The notes: generated from the sequence alone by a model not told the origin. DNA of 64,000 nucleotides from Sphingobacteriales bacterium (GCA_027484425.1 JAIXSZ010000081.1:62001-126000), one strand, 5' to 3'. Shown: positions 1 to 8,209, numbered from the stretch's first letter. Program-made: numbers and translations.

Positions 1-843
1 ATAAATAACAGTAGAACTACCTGCAAAAAACAAGTAACCTACTACCCCAAATATTGCAATACCGCCGATAGCAATGGAGCTGTAAAAAAGCATTTTCTGT
101 GCAATTAACATTGGTGAAATATCTTCGTTTTTGCGCAGGTACCCTACAATATTTTTTAAAGAAAATAGAGAATGCCAGGCGACAAAATAAAATGTAAAAC
201 CAAGCAGCAAAGGCAAATTGAATAGTATAAACACCATACTAGCGAAGCCAATGAGAAAGCGATCCTTGCCTAGAAAGACAGATGCTCCGTTTTTTAACAG
301 GTACAAAAACAAACTACTGAAAAAGACCAAGACTAGAAACGACATTAGGTAATACCTTCTCTCACCAAGCCAGTCTATAACCCCACTATTTTTTAGGCCA
401 ATATCGAATGGCTGCAGCAGCAGTTGTACCTCATCAAAGTGACTCAATAGTATAATAGAAATAATGAGTATACCATAACTACTCACCAACAACTTCCCAA
501 GGACTGAATTCACATTTATAAAGCTTAAATCAGTTTCTCCGAAATGATAAGCTGACAACAGAACAAACAAAATGCCACCCACTATAGGGAATAACCATAG
601 TAATGCACCAAACGCTGAAAGCATACCTACGTAAACAACAAGGAATCGCAATTTCGAAAATGATTTTTTTTCTTCGCTAGCTGTTCTTCCTGCTACTAAC
701 AAGTCTGCCGCACCATGCGGTATGCCTAACACAAGAATACCGGAGAAGAACAAATAATATTGTATTTGCTCAGGTATTGGATAATAAAATAGCTGACAGA
801 CAACTGCGATGAATCCGACAATAAAAAATACAATACGTATCAT
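1..843 (-). CDS. blh: Brp/Blh family beta-carotene 15,15'-dioxygenase (3' end outside window)
   Basis: I translated this minus-strand frame by hand: it opens at the ATG at 843 and stays open to base 1, giving 281 residues without a stop. It is a hydrophobic, multi-helix protein with the family's conserved histidine motifs: PHGAADLLV near residue 41, AYHFGET near residue 98 and AWHS near residue 222. Members of the Brp/Blh family cleave beta-carotene into two retinals in the membrane. The gene lies directly downstream of a proteorhodopsin on the same strand, the classic pairing in which Blh supplies the chromophore. The C-terminus is beyond the window edge. The family is clear; the activity is inferred. 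Confidence 0.9.
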   Translation of the reverse strand, partial: MIRIVFFIVGFIAVVCQLFYYPIPEQIQYYLFFSGILVLGIPHGAADLLVAGRTASEEKKSFSKLRFLVVYVGMLSAFGALLWLFPIVGGILFVLLSAYHFGETDLSFINVNSVLGKLLVSSYGILIISIILLSHFDEVQLLLQPFDIGLKNSGVIDWLGERRYYLMSFLVLVFFSSLFLYLLKNGASVFLGKDRFLIGFASMVFILFNLPLLLGFTFYFVAWHSLFSLKNIVGYLRKNEDISPMLIAQKMLFYSSIAIGGIAIFGVVGYLFFAGSSTVIY

Positions 844-927
844 ACTAGTTATTTAGTTGAGATTATTGACCACCCATTCAGCTACCAATCGTTCTAGCTA
901 TTGTGTCAAGAGCTCATTAACTGAAAA

Positions 928-960
928 TTCGGTGCATCGTTGATAGAACGATGCACCGAA
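928..960 (-). terminator. Perfect hairpin between rhodopsin and blh
   Basis: The arms 928-941 and 947-960 are perfectly complementary over 14 bp around a 5-nt loop. Read on the minus strand the stem starts 7 nt after the rhodopsin stop codon and is followed by a short T run (aattttc). It looks like an intrinsic terminator, possibly a partial one that lowers blh expression relative to rhodopsin, or an mRNA-stabilising 3' hairpin. Confidence 0.65.
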
Positions 961-966
961 CTCTGC

Positions 967-1698
967 CTACTCCGCTTTTTTGTCAGTCTGAGACAATGCG
1001 TATATAACAAGACCAAAACCAATCTTATTTACTGCATCGCCGATATTGTAGATGATATCCATGGATAAGCCTGAAAATATCTTCATGCCGAATAATCCGC
1101 CTTCAGTACCTGCTATGTAACCGATAGGGTAAATAGCCCAACCCACTAGTACGAACCAAGCAAGCGCTCTGTTTGCTTTTGCCACAGCGGGACCCGCACT
1201 TGCTGCAAGTTTTGCTACCTCACCAAACCATATCAGGTATACGATGTAGAAGTAACCCAGGGAACTAACGAAGCCCCAAACCCAACTCTGTTTTTCTGCT
1301 GGGTAAATAGCTTCTCCGATATAACCGGTCACCAACATAAACACAGATGCTGCAATCAGTCTCCATAGCAAACCGATCTTGGCTCCTGCTTTTTTAGTGA
1401 TCAGATAAAACTCAACACACATCAACGGCACTGTCAGGATCCAGTCAACATAACGGAAAAAAGTGGGCGACTCGTTAGTTGCCAGATTATATTCCCTCAT
1501 GTAGTAATAGTGAACAGCAGCAATAAAGGTGATTAGTCCCGATACCAAAACAGATGTTCGCCATTTTTTGTCGGTATTTGAAACTTCAAAAAAGAAAAAC
1601 ACAGATGCTGCCAGCATGGCCATGCAGCCTACAAAGAAAGTAAACGCAACGTAATTGTTATTGGCTATTGCGTGAATTTCTAGAAACAATGAATACAT
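967..1698 (-). CDS. Proteorhodopsin, light-driven proton pump (green-type)
   Basis: A 243-residue seven-helix microbial rhodopsin of typical proteorhodopsin length. Aligned by eye to marine green proteorhodopsin, it has the proton acceptor Asp85 in RYVDW, Thr89, and the donor Glu96 in VEFYLI: the DTE motif of outward proton pumps. His63 matches the acceptor-associated His75. Lys225 in DAVNKIGFG is the retinal Schiff-base lysine. Met93 sits at spectral-tuning position 105; Met or Leu there goes with green absorption and Met is common in Bacteroidota. Gly142 in helix E (VWGFVSS) falls where Gloeobacter rhodopsin has Gly178 and xanthorhodopsin Gly156, residues that open a window for a carotenoid antenna; green proteorhodopsin has Phe. 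The retinal-forming blh lies downstream. Confidence 0.96.
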   Translation of the reverse strand: MYSLFLEIHAIANNNYVAFTFFVGCMAMLAASVFFFFEVSNTDKKWRTSVLVSGLITFIAAVHYYYMREYNLATNESPTFFRYVDWILTVPLMCVEFYLITKKAGAKIGLLWRLIAASVFMLVTGYIGEAIYPAEKQSWVWGFVSSLGYFYIVYLIWFGEVAKLAASAGPAVAKANRALAWFVLVGWAIYPIGYIAGTEGGLFGMKIFSGLSMDIIYNIGDAVNKIGFGLVIYALSQTDKKAE

Positions 1699-1927
1699 AA
1701 TTTTTATGTTTAATTTTTATGAATAATAACTATTAGAAACAATTTTGATAAAAGACCAACTTCACTGAAACCATACCTCCTTCTTCCTTTAACCCAATTT
1801 CCCAAAAAGTAATTATTACATAATCAACTGGGATTTCGCAGTTTGGGCATCACAACTTGTCTGGAGCCCTAATCATTGAAAAAACTTTATCCTTCATTTT
1901 GTTTAATTTTTTTTCTTCTTTCTTAAA

Positions 1928-1956
1928 CAAAATTAGGCTATCAATCTCTTGCAAAA
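1928..1956 (-). promoter_or_regulatory. Candidate rhodopsin promoter (Bacteroidota type)
   Basis: On the minus strand TAATTTTG (1935-1928) matches the Bacteroidota -7 consensus TAnnTTTG. A TTTTG (1956-1952) lies 16 nt upstream, close to the usual 17-23 nt to a -33 TTG. It would give a leader of more than 200 nt before the rhodopsin ATG at 1698, which is long, so the call is tentative. Confidence 0.35.
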
Positions 1957-2049
1957 TCTTTTATATAGTATACCACTATCAATAGAACCTATAAAGTATT
2001 ATCCTGAAATGAATTGACAGTTTTTAGTGGCAGTCTGCTGCCGATTTTA

Positions 2050-2790
2050 AAAGCTTGTGTGCGTGGTGTGGCTTTGTCGTCATATTGTGTTTATTACTAA
2101 TTTCCGGTTTGTTTCCGGTGTTTTCATGTGTTTTTGGGGTTAACTCGTTGATTATCAATACTATTCACTTTTCCGGTTAGTGTGTGTTTTTGTCTGAATC
2201 TGGATATATTGGATTTTAGGGTTTACAGGGTATGGGCTGCTGTGTGATGTGGTTTTGTCGTCATATTGTATTTATTACTAATTTCCGGTTTGTTTCCGGT
2301 GTTTTCCTATGTTTTGGGGGTTAACTCATTGATTCTCAATGCTATTCACTTTTCCGGTTTGCAAGCATATTCTGTTTCGGTGTTTGTCTTTGAACACGAT
2401 TACAGGATTTTAGGATTTACAGGATGTGGGTTGTAGGGGTGCAGTTGTTTTGTTGTCATATTTGTTTTTTTTAGAGTGAGGAAGAGAGCGAGAGCGGAGG
2501 GACAGCCGAAGTGGCTGTTTTCCGGTTTGTTTCCGGTGTTTTCCTATGTTTTTGGGGTTAACTCGTTGATTATCAATACTATTCACTTTTCCGGTTAGTG
2601 TGTGTTTTCGTCTGAATCTGAATGTATTGGATTTTAGGATTTACAGAATGTGGGTTGCTGGGTGGTGTGGTTTTGTTGTCATATTGTTTTTATTGCTAAT
2701 TTCCGGTTTGTTTCCGGTGTTTTCATGTGTTTCTGGGGTTAACTCGTTGATTATCAATGCTATTCACTTTTCCGGTTTGCAAGTGTTTTC
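2050..2790. repeat. Four imperfect copies of an approximately 181-bp non-coding repeat
   Basis: The core, beginning aatttccggtttgtttccgg and running through ggggttaactcgttgattatcaat and cttttccggtt, occurs at about 2099, 2280, 2519 and 2700. Copies 1-2 and 3-4 are spaced 181 bp; between copies 2 and 3 the distance is about 239 bp because of an extra segment rich in gag/gcg (2470-2510). The linkers share a gattttaggatttacagg motif. No convincing reading frame spans the copies. The surrounding stretch 1699-3150 has no other gene that I can support. Confidence 0.85.
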
Positions 2791-3122
2791 AGGTAATTTC
2801 CGAGGGGTGGTGCTACCCGCTTTGGGCTTGCGGGGGATTGTGAATGACGTAGTGTGCTGGTAGTTTAAAAAATGAGCTACTGGCATAATGATGATTGGTT
2901 TATGGGTTTATGAATAAATAGACTGCGCTATTCTGATGCCGCAAATAGTGCGCCAACTTATGCCAAAAAAGGTGTGGCAGTGATTAAGATATCCACATTT
3001 TGAGCTGTTGGATTTATTGCAAGTGAATTGCAAGCTTGTGCCTAGCGTTATATACCAATGTGGTGACCGATGGTGAAGAACACCAATAGAAGTAGAAGTT
3101 TTCTGGTGTGGATTTGTAGTTA

Positions 3123-3166
3123 TTGGAAAACTATTAAGAAATAGGTTTTCTGTTGGAAAACTATTA
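3123..3166 (+). promoter_or_regulatory. Direct repeats upstream of higB, possible operator
   Basis: The 14-mer ttggaaaactatta occurs at 3123-3136 and again at 3153-3166, exactly 30 bp apart, or about three helical turns. It lies immediately upstream of the toxin start. HigA-type antitoxins commonly repress their own operon, so this may be the operator. There is no direct evidence. Confidence 0.4.
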
Positions 3167-3176
3167 TTTTTGTCAA

Positions 3177-3485
3177 GTGTATAACATTATTGCTAGAGCA
3201 ACGCTGCTATTTTATTGCAAACAATACCCTGAAGCGGCAACAGCTTTACAAGAATGGTATCATGAATTCGTTAGATGCTCCTTCAGGAATTTTAACGAAC
3301 TGAAACAAACTTATGGCAACGCAAGCCTAGTAGGAGACGACCGTGTAGTATTTAACATCATGGGAAATAAATACAGGTTGGTTGTGCGTATTGTATTTGA
3401 GTTTAAGGCAGTACAGATAAAGTGGTTTGGAACGCACAAAGAATACGATAAGATTGATGTTTCAACAGTTCAACACAAAAAATAA
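3177..3485 (+). CDS. higB: HigB-type toxin (mRNA interferase, type II TA)
   Basis: About 102 residues if read from the GTG at 3177. The open frame extends upstream to a TTG at 3153, but family members start close to the segment reading YNIIARATLLFYC, so GTG 3177 fits better. The sequence follows the HigB_toxin pattern: QYPEAATALQEWYHEF, then NELKQTYGNASLVG, then DDRVVFNIMGNKYRLVVRI, and a final GTHKEYDKID. These toxins are RelE-fold, ribosome-dependent ribonucleases. The gene is followed after 4 nt by a helix-turn-helix antitoxin, the inverted (toxin-first) order typical of higBA. Function is inferred from family and context. Confidence 0.88.
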   Translation: MYNIIARATLLFYCKQYPEAATALQEWYHEFVRCSFRNFNELKQTYGNASLVGDDRVVFNIMGNKYRLVVRIVFEFKAVQIKWFGTHKEYDKIDVSTVQHKK

Positions 3486-3489
3486 CTTT

Positions 3490-3846
3490 ATGATACTTAA
3501 GGTAATAAAAACAAAAAAGGAATATCAGGATTATCTAAACTGGGTGGATACTCTATTTGACAAAAAAATAGCCCCCGAAAGTGAGGAAGGGGAAAAACTG
3601 CAGGTAGCTTTATTGCTGATAAAACAATATGAGGATGCTCATTACCCAATACCCTACCCCGATCCTATTGATGCTATAAAAGCTAAAATGGAGGAGCGGG
3701 GGTTAAGAAACAAGGATTTTGTGGGAATTATAGGTTCGAAAGGATATGTATCGGCATTGCTGAATAAAAGGAAACCTTTAAACTTAGAACTCGCGAAGAT
3801 ATTTCATCGCGAACTTGGCATTCCTGCTGAGATTTTATTGGCGTAA
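3490..3846 (+). CDS. higA: HigA-type antitoxin with HTH domain
   Basis: This 118-residue protein starts at the ATG at 3490, 4 nt after the toxin stop. A longer frame opens at 3427 inside higB, but the family starts here, with MILKVIKTKKEYQDYL. The N-terminal half is the helical toxin-binding part. Residues of about 59-115 form an XRE-like helix-turn-helix: DAIKAKMEERGLRNKDFVGIIG, then the recognition-helix region GYVSALLNKRKPLNLELAKIFHREL. It should neutralise HigB and repress the operon, perhaps at the direct repeats at 3123-3166. Confidence 0.88.
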   Translation: MILKVIKTKKEYQDYLNWVDTLFDKKIAPESEEGEKLQVALLLIKQYEDAHYPIPYPDPIDAIKAKMEERGLRNKDFVGIIGSKGYVSALLNKRKPLNLELAKIFHRELGIPAEILLA

Positions 3847-4109
3847 AGGAAATCTCTTTTGGGGTAGCAAGTGTTGGTTATAGTGGAAATAGTATTGTTT
3901 TATGCAAGGTGAGGAACTGGATGGTGCTATGACGCAGAGGTGCTAGGGGGAATAATGGGCTGGTTATAGGCGGGGACGCCAACAAAGGCGAAAACGATTT
4001 AGGTGCTAGATAGTGAAGGCGTTCGGGCGAAGGATTTTTATTGGAAGGTCTAGTTGAACTGAAGGAACGACTAGAACAAAGGGAAATACTTTGCAACCTT
4101 CTCGACACA

Positions 4110-4355
4110 TCATACATTATTGTTATATTTTTCGTCTATTTTTTTACACCAATTAGGATGTAGACGTGCAGCGTAAAATGTCAATAATACAATGTATACA
4201 GGCACACTTAAAAGAGTAACTATTTTTATAGTAAACTCATCAATGTCGGACAATACCATAGCAAAAGAATAGATTAAAGGAACGATAGCCCAAAATGCTG
4301 CTGCTACATAACCCAGCTGCCGTTTAATTTTTTCACTTTTATTATTGTTATCCAT
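4110..4355 (-). CDS. Small hypothetical membrane protein
   Basis: The frame encodes 81 residues from an ATG at 4355. It has a charged N-terminus (MDNNNKSEKIKRQLG), two predicted transmembrane segments at about residues 14-34 and 42-62, and a polar tail. I do not recognise a family. The flanking region 3847-4109 holds no supported gene. It may be real because the two hydrophobic blocks are cleanly separated by an acidic loop (SDIDEF), but length alone gives weak support. Confidence 0.4.
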   Translation of the reverse strand: MDNNNKSEKIKRQLGYVAAAFWAIVPLIYSFAMVLSDIDEFTIKIVTLLSVPVYIVLLTFYAARLHPNWCKKIDEKYNNNV

Positions 4356-4440
4356 TTGAGAAAGTTTACATATTTATTGATTTATTGTTCCAGTTGAACC
4401 TTCGGAACCTGGAACAACTGGGTACGAGTGGAACTAAAAA

Positions 4441-4956
4441 TTATTCTTTAGTAAATTCTTGTAAATAGAATGATGATTTCGGTGGAATATTGCCTTCGCC
4501 AAAAATTTCATTTACTTGGAATTTGGAACTTTCAAATCCCATTTCATAAGATTTCAACAAATAGTATAAAGCGAAATTTTTTGTTTTTCTATCCATAATA
4601 TTTAGAGCCTCTTTGGGTTCTTTAGGTGTTGAATAAGCAATAATGGTGTAAATATGATAGCATGCCTCTGCACTATTATTTTTATTTGCCATTATAAATG
4701 CAGAAAATAAAAACTCTTCACCCAAATTATGTAATAAATAATATGACGCAACTTCATTGTATGTAACAGTATCGTTTGAATCTATTGCACTTGTAACCAT
4801 TTTATTCAACATGTACTTATCTTGAATTTCGATACCTTCCGAAATTTCCCTTGCTTTCTTGTTAGAATGATTGCATGAGCAGAAGATGACCAAACTAATA
4901 TTTAAGCCTAATGTTAGCGTTTTTATAATGTCATTTCCGACTTTCAATGGTAGCAT
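4441..4956 (-). CDS. Hypothetical lipoprotein-like protein
   Basis: The protein has 171 residues from the ATG at 4956; the frame extends upstream only to a TTG at 5019. The chosen start gives a hydrophobic segment ending in SLVIFCSC, a plausible lipobox, followed by a polar, mostly helical domain. Regularly spaced helical stretches such as SYYLLHNLGEEFLFSAFIMA and FALYYLLKSYEMGF suggest a TPR-like or Sel1-like helical fold, but I cannot assign a family. Its upstream neighbour on the same strand is a lipoprotein amidase, about 200 bp away. Confidence 0.6.
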   Translation of the reverse strand: MLPLKVGNDIIKTLTLGLNISLVIFCSCNHSNKKAREISEGIEIQDKYMLNKMVTSAIDSNDTVTYNEVASYYLLHNLGEEFLFSAFIMANKNNSAEACYHIYTIIAYSTPKEPKEALNIMDRKTKNFALYYLLKSYEMGFESSKFQVNEIFGEGNIPPKSSFYLQEFTKE

Positions 4957-5099
4957 TATTCTAAAGATAAACGAAAAAATATTTAATAGTATGGTTTCCT
5001 TAAAAACCTTGGCACTCAATGCTTAGGCTGATTTCGATACAGAATACACTAAAAGAAACCAGAACAATATTCAGCACCGGAACACTGATGTCATTGAGT

Positions 5100-5120
5100 C
5101 CCCCGCATAAAAAGCGGGGA
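5100..5120. repeat. GC-rich hairpin, possible REP-like element
   Basis: A stem ccccgc (5101-5106) pairs with gcgggg (5114-5119) around an A-rich loop. No U tract follows on either strand, so it is not a classic terminator, although it lies about 35 nt past the amidase stop. The layout gtcccc...aaaa...ggggag recurs at 6997-7022, which hints at an interspersed repeat. Confidence 0.4.
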
Positions 5121-5153
5121 GACGCAATTAGGACTAATAAAGTTACAGTTTTA

Positions 5154-5816
5154 CTAATGAGTATTGCTATAGGCGACGATACTGCTGAGCACTCCACGAC
5201 ACATGACCTCTAGCTTCTTCTCGTCAAGTATAGTGGCCAGATCTTCTGGATTATCTTGAAAACCACATTCTATTGCTATTGCTGGGCGGGCATTGGTTGC
5301 TAGTATTATCACATTCTTCTCGGTGTATATGGTCTGTGTATTGGCTACATGAAATCCGGCTATAAGCTGGCTGGCGAGCTCCTTGCTTTTAACATAAAAA
5401 GGTGTGTTATCGGCAACAATTATTTCATATCCACTTGATACGGGCTTTCCGGGTACAATCCTGTTGATATGAAATGACAGGAAAACGGCTGCTTCTGAAG
5501 CATCAGCAATGGCAATACGTTCATCTGTAGTCGTGTTTTTATCTGTGGTCCTTGTAGGCACAGCAGTAATGTTGTATTCTTTTGCCAATGATGCAAACTT
5601 GTTGCACAGCACTATCATCAGATCTTTCTCAAAATATCCTGCTTCACTTATTGTGCCAGTATCGCTACCGCCATGTGCTGCATCTACTACTATTACCAGT
5701 GATTTGTTTGCCTTGATAATGCCATGTGCCTCTTTGCTTTTGTTGCATGAGTATAAGCATACCAATAGCAGCAGTATTACATTGAAAATAGTTTTGTTGA
5801 ACGATTGATGCTGCAT
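5154..5816 (-). CDS. N-acetylmuramoyl-L-alanine amidase (Amidase_3), lipoprotein
   Basis: This 220-residue protein has a lipoprotein signal, with lipobox LYSC at Cys24, and one Amidase_3 domain from about residue 39. Zinc ligands are visible: His48 in VDAAHGGSDTG, Glu63 in YFEKD and His116 in FLSFHINR. The catalytic glutamate is Glu183 in AIECGFQ. Enzymes of this family cut the amide bond between N-acetylmuramic acid and L-alanine in peptidoglycan during cell separation and turnover. The lipobox suggests membrane anchoring. The domain is short and lacks an AMIN or SPOR module, so localisation to the septum is not indicated by sequence. Confidence 0.88.
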   Translation of the reverse strand: MQHQSFNKTIFNVILLLLVCLYSCNKSKEAHGIIKANKSLVIVVDAAHGGSDTGTISEAGYFEKDLMIVLCNKFASLAKEYNITAVPTRTTDKNTTTDERIAIADASEAAVFLSFHINRIVPGKPVSSGYEIIVADNTPFYVKSKELASQLIAGFHVANTQTIYTEKNVIILATNARPAIAIECGFQDNPEDLATILDEKKLEVMCRGVLSSIVAYSNTH

Positions 5817-6004
5817 ATGTTTCAGTTATGAACGTAGATATAATAAAGTGTCATCATTCCTTAGCAAAACAACACATTGTACTAACTCAAATTAACTGTT
5901 TTTATTGTCGATTACCCAATCGTCACCGTTTGCAATGGGGTTTTCGTAAGCGTGACGTTTGAAGAAAAAAGGACCAAGGGAGACCCTTAGAATGGAGGGT
6001 GTTA

Positions 6005-6790
6005 TTAATTCCCAATGAGTATAGCTTTTTGATGAATAATTTCTTTTTCACCCTTAGTAACAATGAGCTCTGCTGGTGGATCGTTGTCACCACCAATCAC
6101 TGTTATGTAGCAGGTGTAGGTATACCCAGCATTCTTGAAACTGTAGTATCGATTACCACCGTTGCCATCGTATTCCAAATCACCTGTCATATTAAGTAAA
6201 GGCAGATCAATCATTTGACTTTTTAAAGGCCAAGAAGTATATCTATATTTACCGTTGTGTAACTCGTCAATCCTAATTTGGTATTCAGAGGTTTTAATCA
6301 CACATATTGGCATCTTATACATCCTTAGTGAAGGGTGTACTATTTTTCTGTCAGCTTCGATAAGTTGGATTTGCCTTTTCTTTTCGGTATTTGACTGATG
6401 GTTGACAGCAATAAGATCGCCATCTTCGTTGAGCCACACCTGCCAACCCAAAAAAACAATACCCCTCCAACCTACAAGCCTCCAATCTTTTTCTGGATCG
6501 CTAAATGATATCGCCTTTATAATGCTATCATCGAATATTTCGTTGTAACGATTCAAAAAGTCCTGCTTTGAAATTATGTTTGGCACTGGATATTGGCGCA
6601 TGAGCGGGTAATGAGTATGCTCAGCCAGAGTAGAGTACTGACTGTTATGTATGAGGTTTATAAAATTAGTTGTCACACCAATAATATATTGCTTCCGCTC
6701 AAGCTCAAAGGAGTCTATTTGTGCAGTAGCTATTATAGAATAAGTTAGTAAAAATGCAATAATGAGCCGAATTCTAGACAACAAGCACAT
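6005..6790 (-). CDS. Hypothetical exported protein
   Basis: A 261-residue protein with an N-terminal signal peptide (cleavage probably after IIATAQ, about residue 24). The rest is a globular domain without a recognised family. Notable parts are KQDFLNRYNEIFDDSIIKAI and DWRLVGWRGIVFLGWQVWLNEDG, which resemble small secreted domains of Bacteroidota that carry a Trp-rich beta strand, and a C-terminal beta-rich part. It stands alone, with no close neighbour on the same strand that suggests a pathway. Confidence 0.7.
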   Translation of the reverse strand: MCLLSRIRLIIAFLLTYSIIATAQIDSFELERKQYIIGVTTNFINLIHNSQYSTLAEHTHYPLMRQYPVPNIISKQDFLNRYNEIFDDSIIKAISFSDPEKDWRLVGWRGIVFLGWQVWLNEDGDLIAVNHQSNTEKKRQIQLIEADRKIVHPSLRMYKMPICVIKTSEYQIRIDELHNGKYRYTSWPLKSQMIDLPLLNMTGDLEYDGNGGNRYYSFKNAGYTYTCYITVIGGDNDPPAELIVTKGEKEIIHQKAILIGN

Positions 6791-7177
6791 TATTCGAAAT
6801 TACTAGGTTTTAGGTATAAAGCTATATTTTTTATTGACTGTCGTAAATATCTAATCTGTACTGACGATATAGCATTACATTAAATTACATCCGTAAACAA
6901 GGGTAACTTCTAGAGAATATGACGCCTATAGGCTGCTTAACTGTCCAGAATCCACCACCCTATCCACAAAACTGGCTTCTCCACTATTTTTGTGGCGTCC
7001 CCTCCTTAAAAAAAGGAGGGGAGCTTACTTAAATCTTCCCAGTAATATTTATCGACCTTTTTGGCTTGTTTGGTGGGCATAGCCCCTCACTGCCCTGCAC
7101 GCACAAGAGCGCGACGCAAAGCCCGCTGATGGGTGTGCTGTGGCTGGGAGCAAAAATAAAAAAATGTGAGTGTGGGT
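6791..7177. other. Intergenic stretch with one hairpin, no supported gene
   Basis: It holds a perfect inverted repeat, cccctcct / aggagggg (6999-7021), with an A-rich loop. The rest shows no codon-like structure that I trust; a long minus-strand frame over its right half (to 7673) is mainly the shadow of yicC and has an Arg/His/Pro-rich composition typical of spurious translation. Confidence 0.5.
6997..7023. repeat. Second GC-rich hairpin, possible REP-like element
   Basis: The arms 6999-7006 and 7014-7021 are perfectly complementary around taaaaaa. The flanks (gtcccc ... ggggag) match those of the hairpin at 5100-5120, suggesting the same small interspersed element. Confidence 0.4.
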
Positions 7178-8053
7178 TTAGAGGATGTTGAGTATTTGTT
7201 CTTTGGCTTTTTCGAGTTCGTCCTTCATGTTGATGACGATTTGCTGAATTTCGGCATGGTTGGCTTTGGAGCCGAGGGTGTTTATTTCTCTGCCTATTTC
7301 TTGTAGTATGAAGTTGAGCTTGCGGCCTATGGCTACATCGTTGTCGGAGATGGTATCGGAGAAGTAGCGGCAATGCTGGCGGAGGCGAATTTTTTCTTCG
7401 GAGAAGTCCATGCGCTCGAGGTAGTAAATCATTTCCTGCTCGAAGCGGTTGCTGTCTATTTTTTCTTTGCCTACCATTTCTTCCAACCACTGATTGATGC
7501 GGGTGCGGATGCGCTCTATGCGCTCGGTTTCGAAGGGTATTACTTTGTTGTGCAGGTCGTCGATGTTGGCTATACGCAGAGATATGTCGCGGAGGAGTGC
7601 TTCGCCTTCCTGACGGCGGTGGAGCATGAGGTCTTCTGCAGCACGAATGATCACGTTTTTGACTTGCAGCCACTCTTCTTCGGGCAGTACGTCTTGGTCG
7701 GGGGCTACTACCTCGGGCATACGCATGATGGTGGATATGATATTATCGACCGGCACTCCGGCTTTTGCGGCTATCTGTTTCATGCCATCGTAATAGAACA
7801 TAGCGAGGTCGGTGTTGACCACCATTGGTTTGGCGGCTCCTTCTTGTTTTACACTGATAGAAAGGTCGATAGTGCCGCGCATAAGCATATTGGCAAGTAG
7901 GGAGCGGATGTCTAACTCGTAAGAGCGGAGAATAGGGGGAAGTTTGGTGTTGACATCGAACTGCTTGCCGTTGAGCGCTTTCAATTCTACCACCACTTGT
8001 CTGTGATTGATGGTTTCTTCTGCCCTTCCAAATCCTGTCATTGAGTATAACAT
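7178..8053 (-). CDS. yicC: YicC family endoribonuclease-like protein
   Basis: The 291-residue protein begins MLYSMTGFGRAE, the hallmark YicC N-terminus, and ends in the DUF1732 domain (KLNFILQEIGREINTLGSKA, then IVINMKDELEKAKEQILNIL). Length agrees with the family (about 290). Bacterial YicC proteins have been described as RNA-processing endoribonucleases linked to RNA turnover; in many genomes the gene precedes gmk, but here it does not. The gene is divergent from an EnvC-like gene, with a 156-bp intergenic region that should carry both promoters. Confidence 0.93.
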   Translation of the reverse strand: MLYSMTGFGRAEETINHRQVVVELKALNGKQFDVNTKLPPILRSYELDIRSLLANMLMRGTIDLSISVKQEGAAKPMVVNTDLAMFYYDGMKQIAAKAGVPVDNIISTIMRMPEVVAPDQDVLPEEEWLQVKNVIIRAAEDLMLHRRQEGEALLRDISLRIANIDDLHNKVIPFETERIERIRTRINQWLEEMVGKEKIDSNRFEQEMIYYLERMDFSEEKIRLRQHCRYFSDTISDNDVAIGRKLNFILQEIGREINTLGSKANHAEIQQIVINMKDELEKAKEQILNIL

Positions 8054-8209
8054 GGCGATATCTGTGTTTTGAAACAGGTTGCAAAGGTCGTAGAATTAGT
8101 AAGTACTGTAGCTGTTTTATAAAAAAAGATTGTAAAATCATCTTAAAACACGAAAAAAGGGAAAAATGGGGGGTATAATTGGTTATTTTTGTCGGCACGA
8201 CACTCAACT

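Noticed and set aside
2050-2790. CRISPR array
   Set aside because: The units are about 181 bp and similar along their whole length, without short repeats and unique spacers, and no cas genes are present.
2600-2863. Plus-strand 87-residue open frame in the repeat region
   Set aside because: It starts and ends inside the tandem repeats, and the product is mainly Leu/Val/Phe/Gly from repeat units, without codon structure.
3878-4117. Minus-strand 79-residue frame
   Set aside because: Ser/Pro/Leu-rich, low complexity, with no signal or family; it lies in an intergenic gap and overlaps the next frame's end.
5000-5197. Minus-strand 65-residue hydrophobic frame
   Set aside because: It overlaps the end of the amidase gene in another frame and spans a GC-rich hairpin; there is no supporting pattern.
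7029-7673. Minus-strand Arg/His-rich frame
   Set aside because: It is a frame shadow of yicC with Arg/His/Pro bias typical of antisense or shifted reading.
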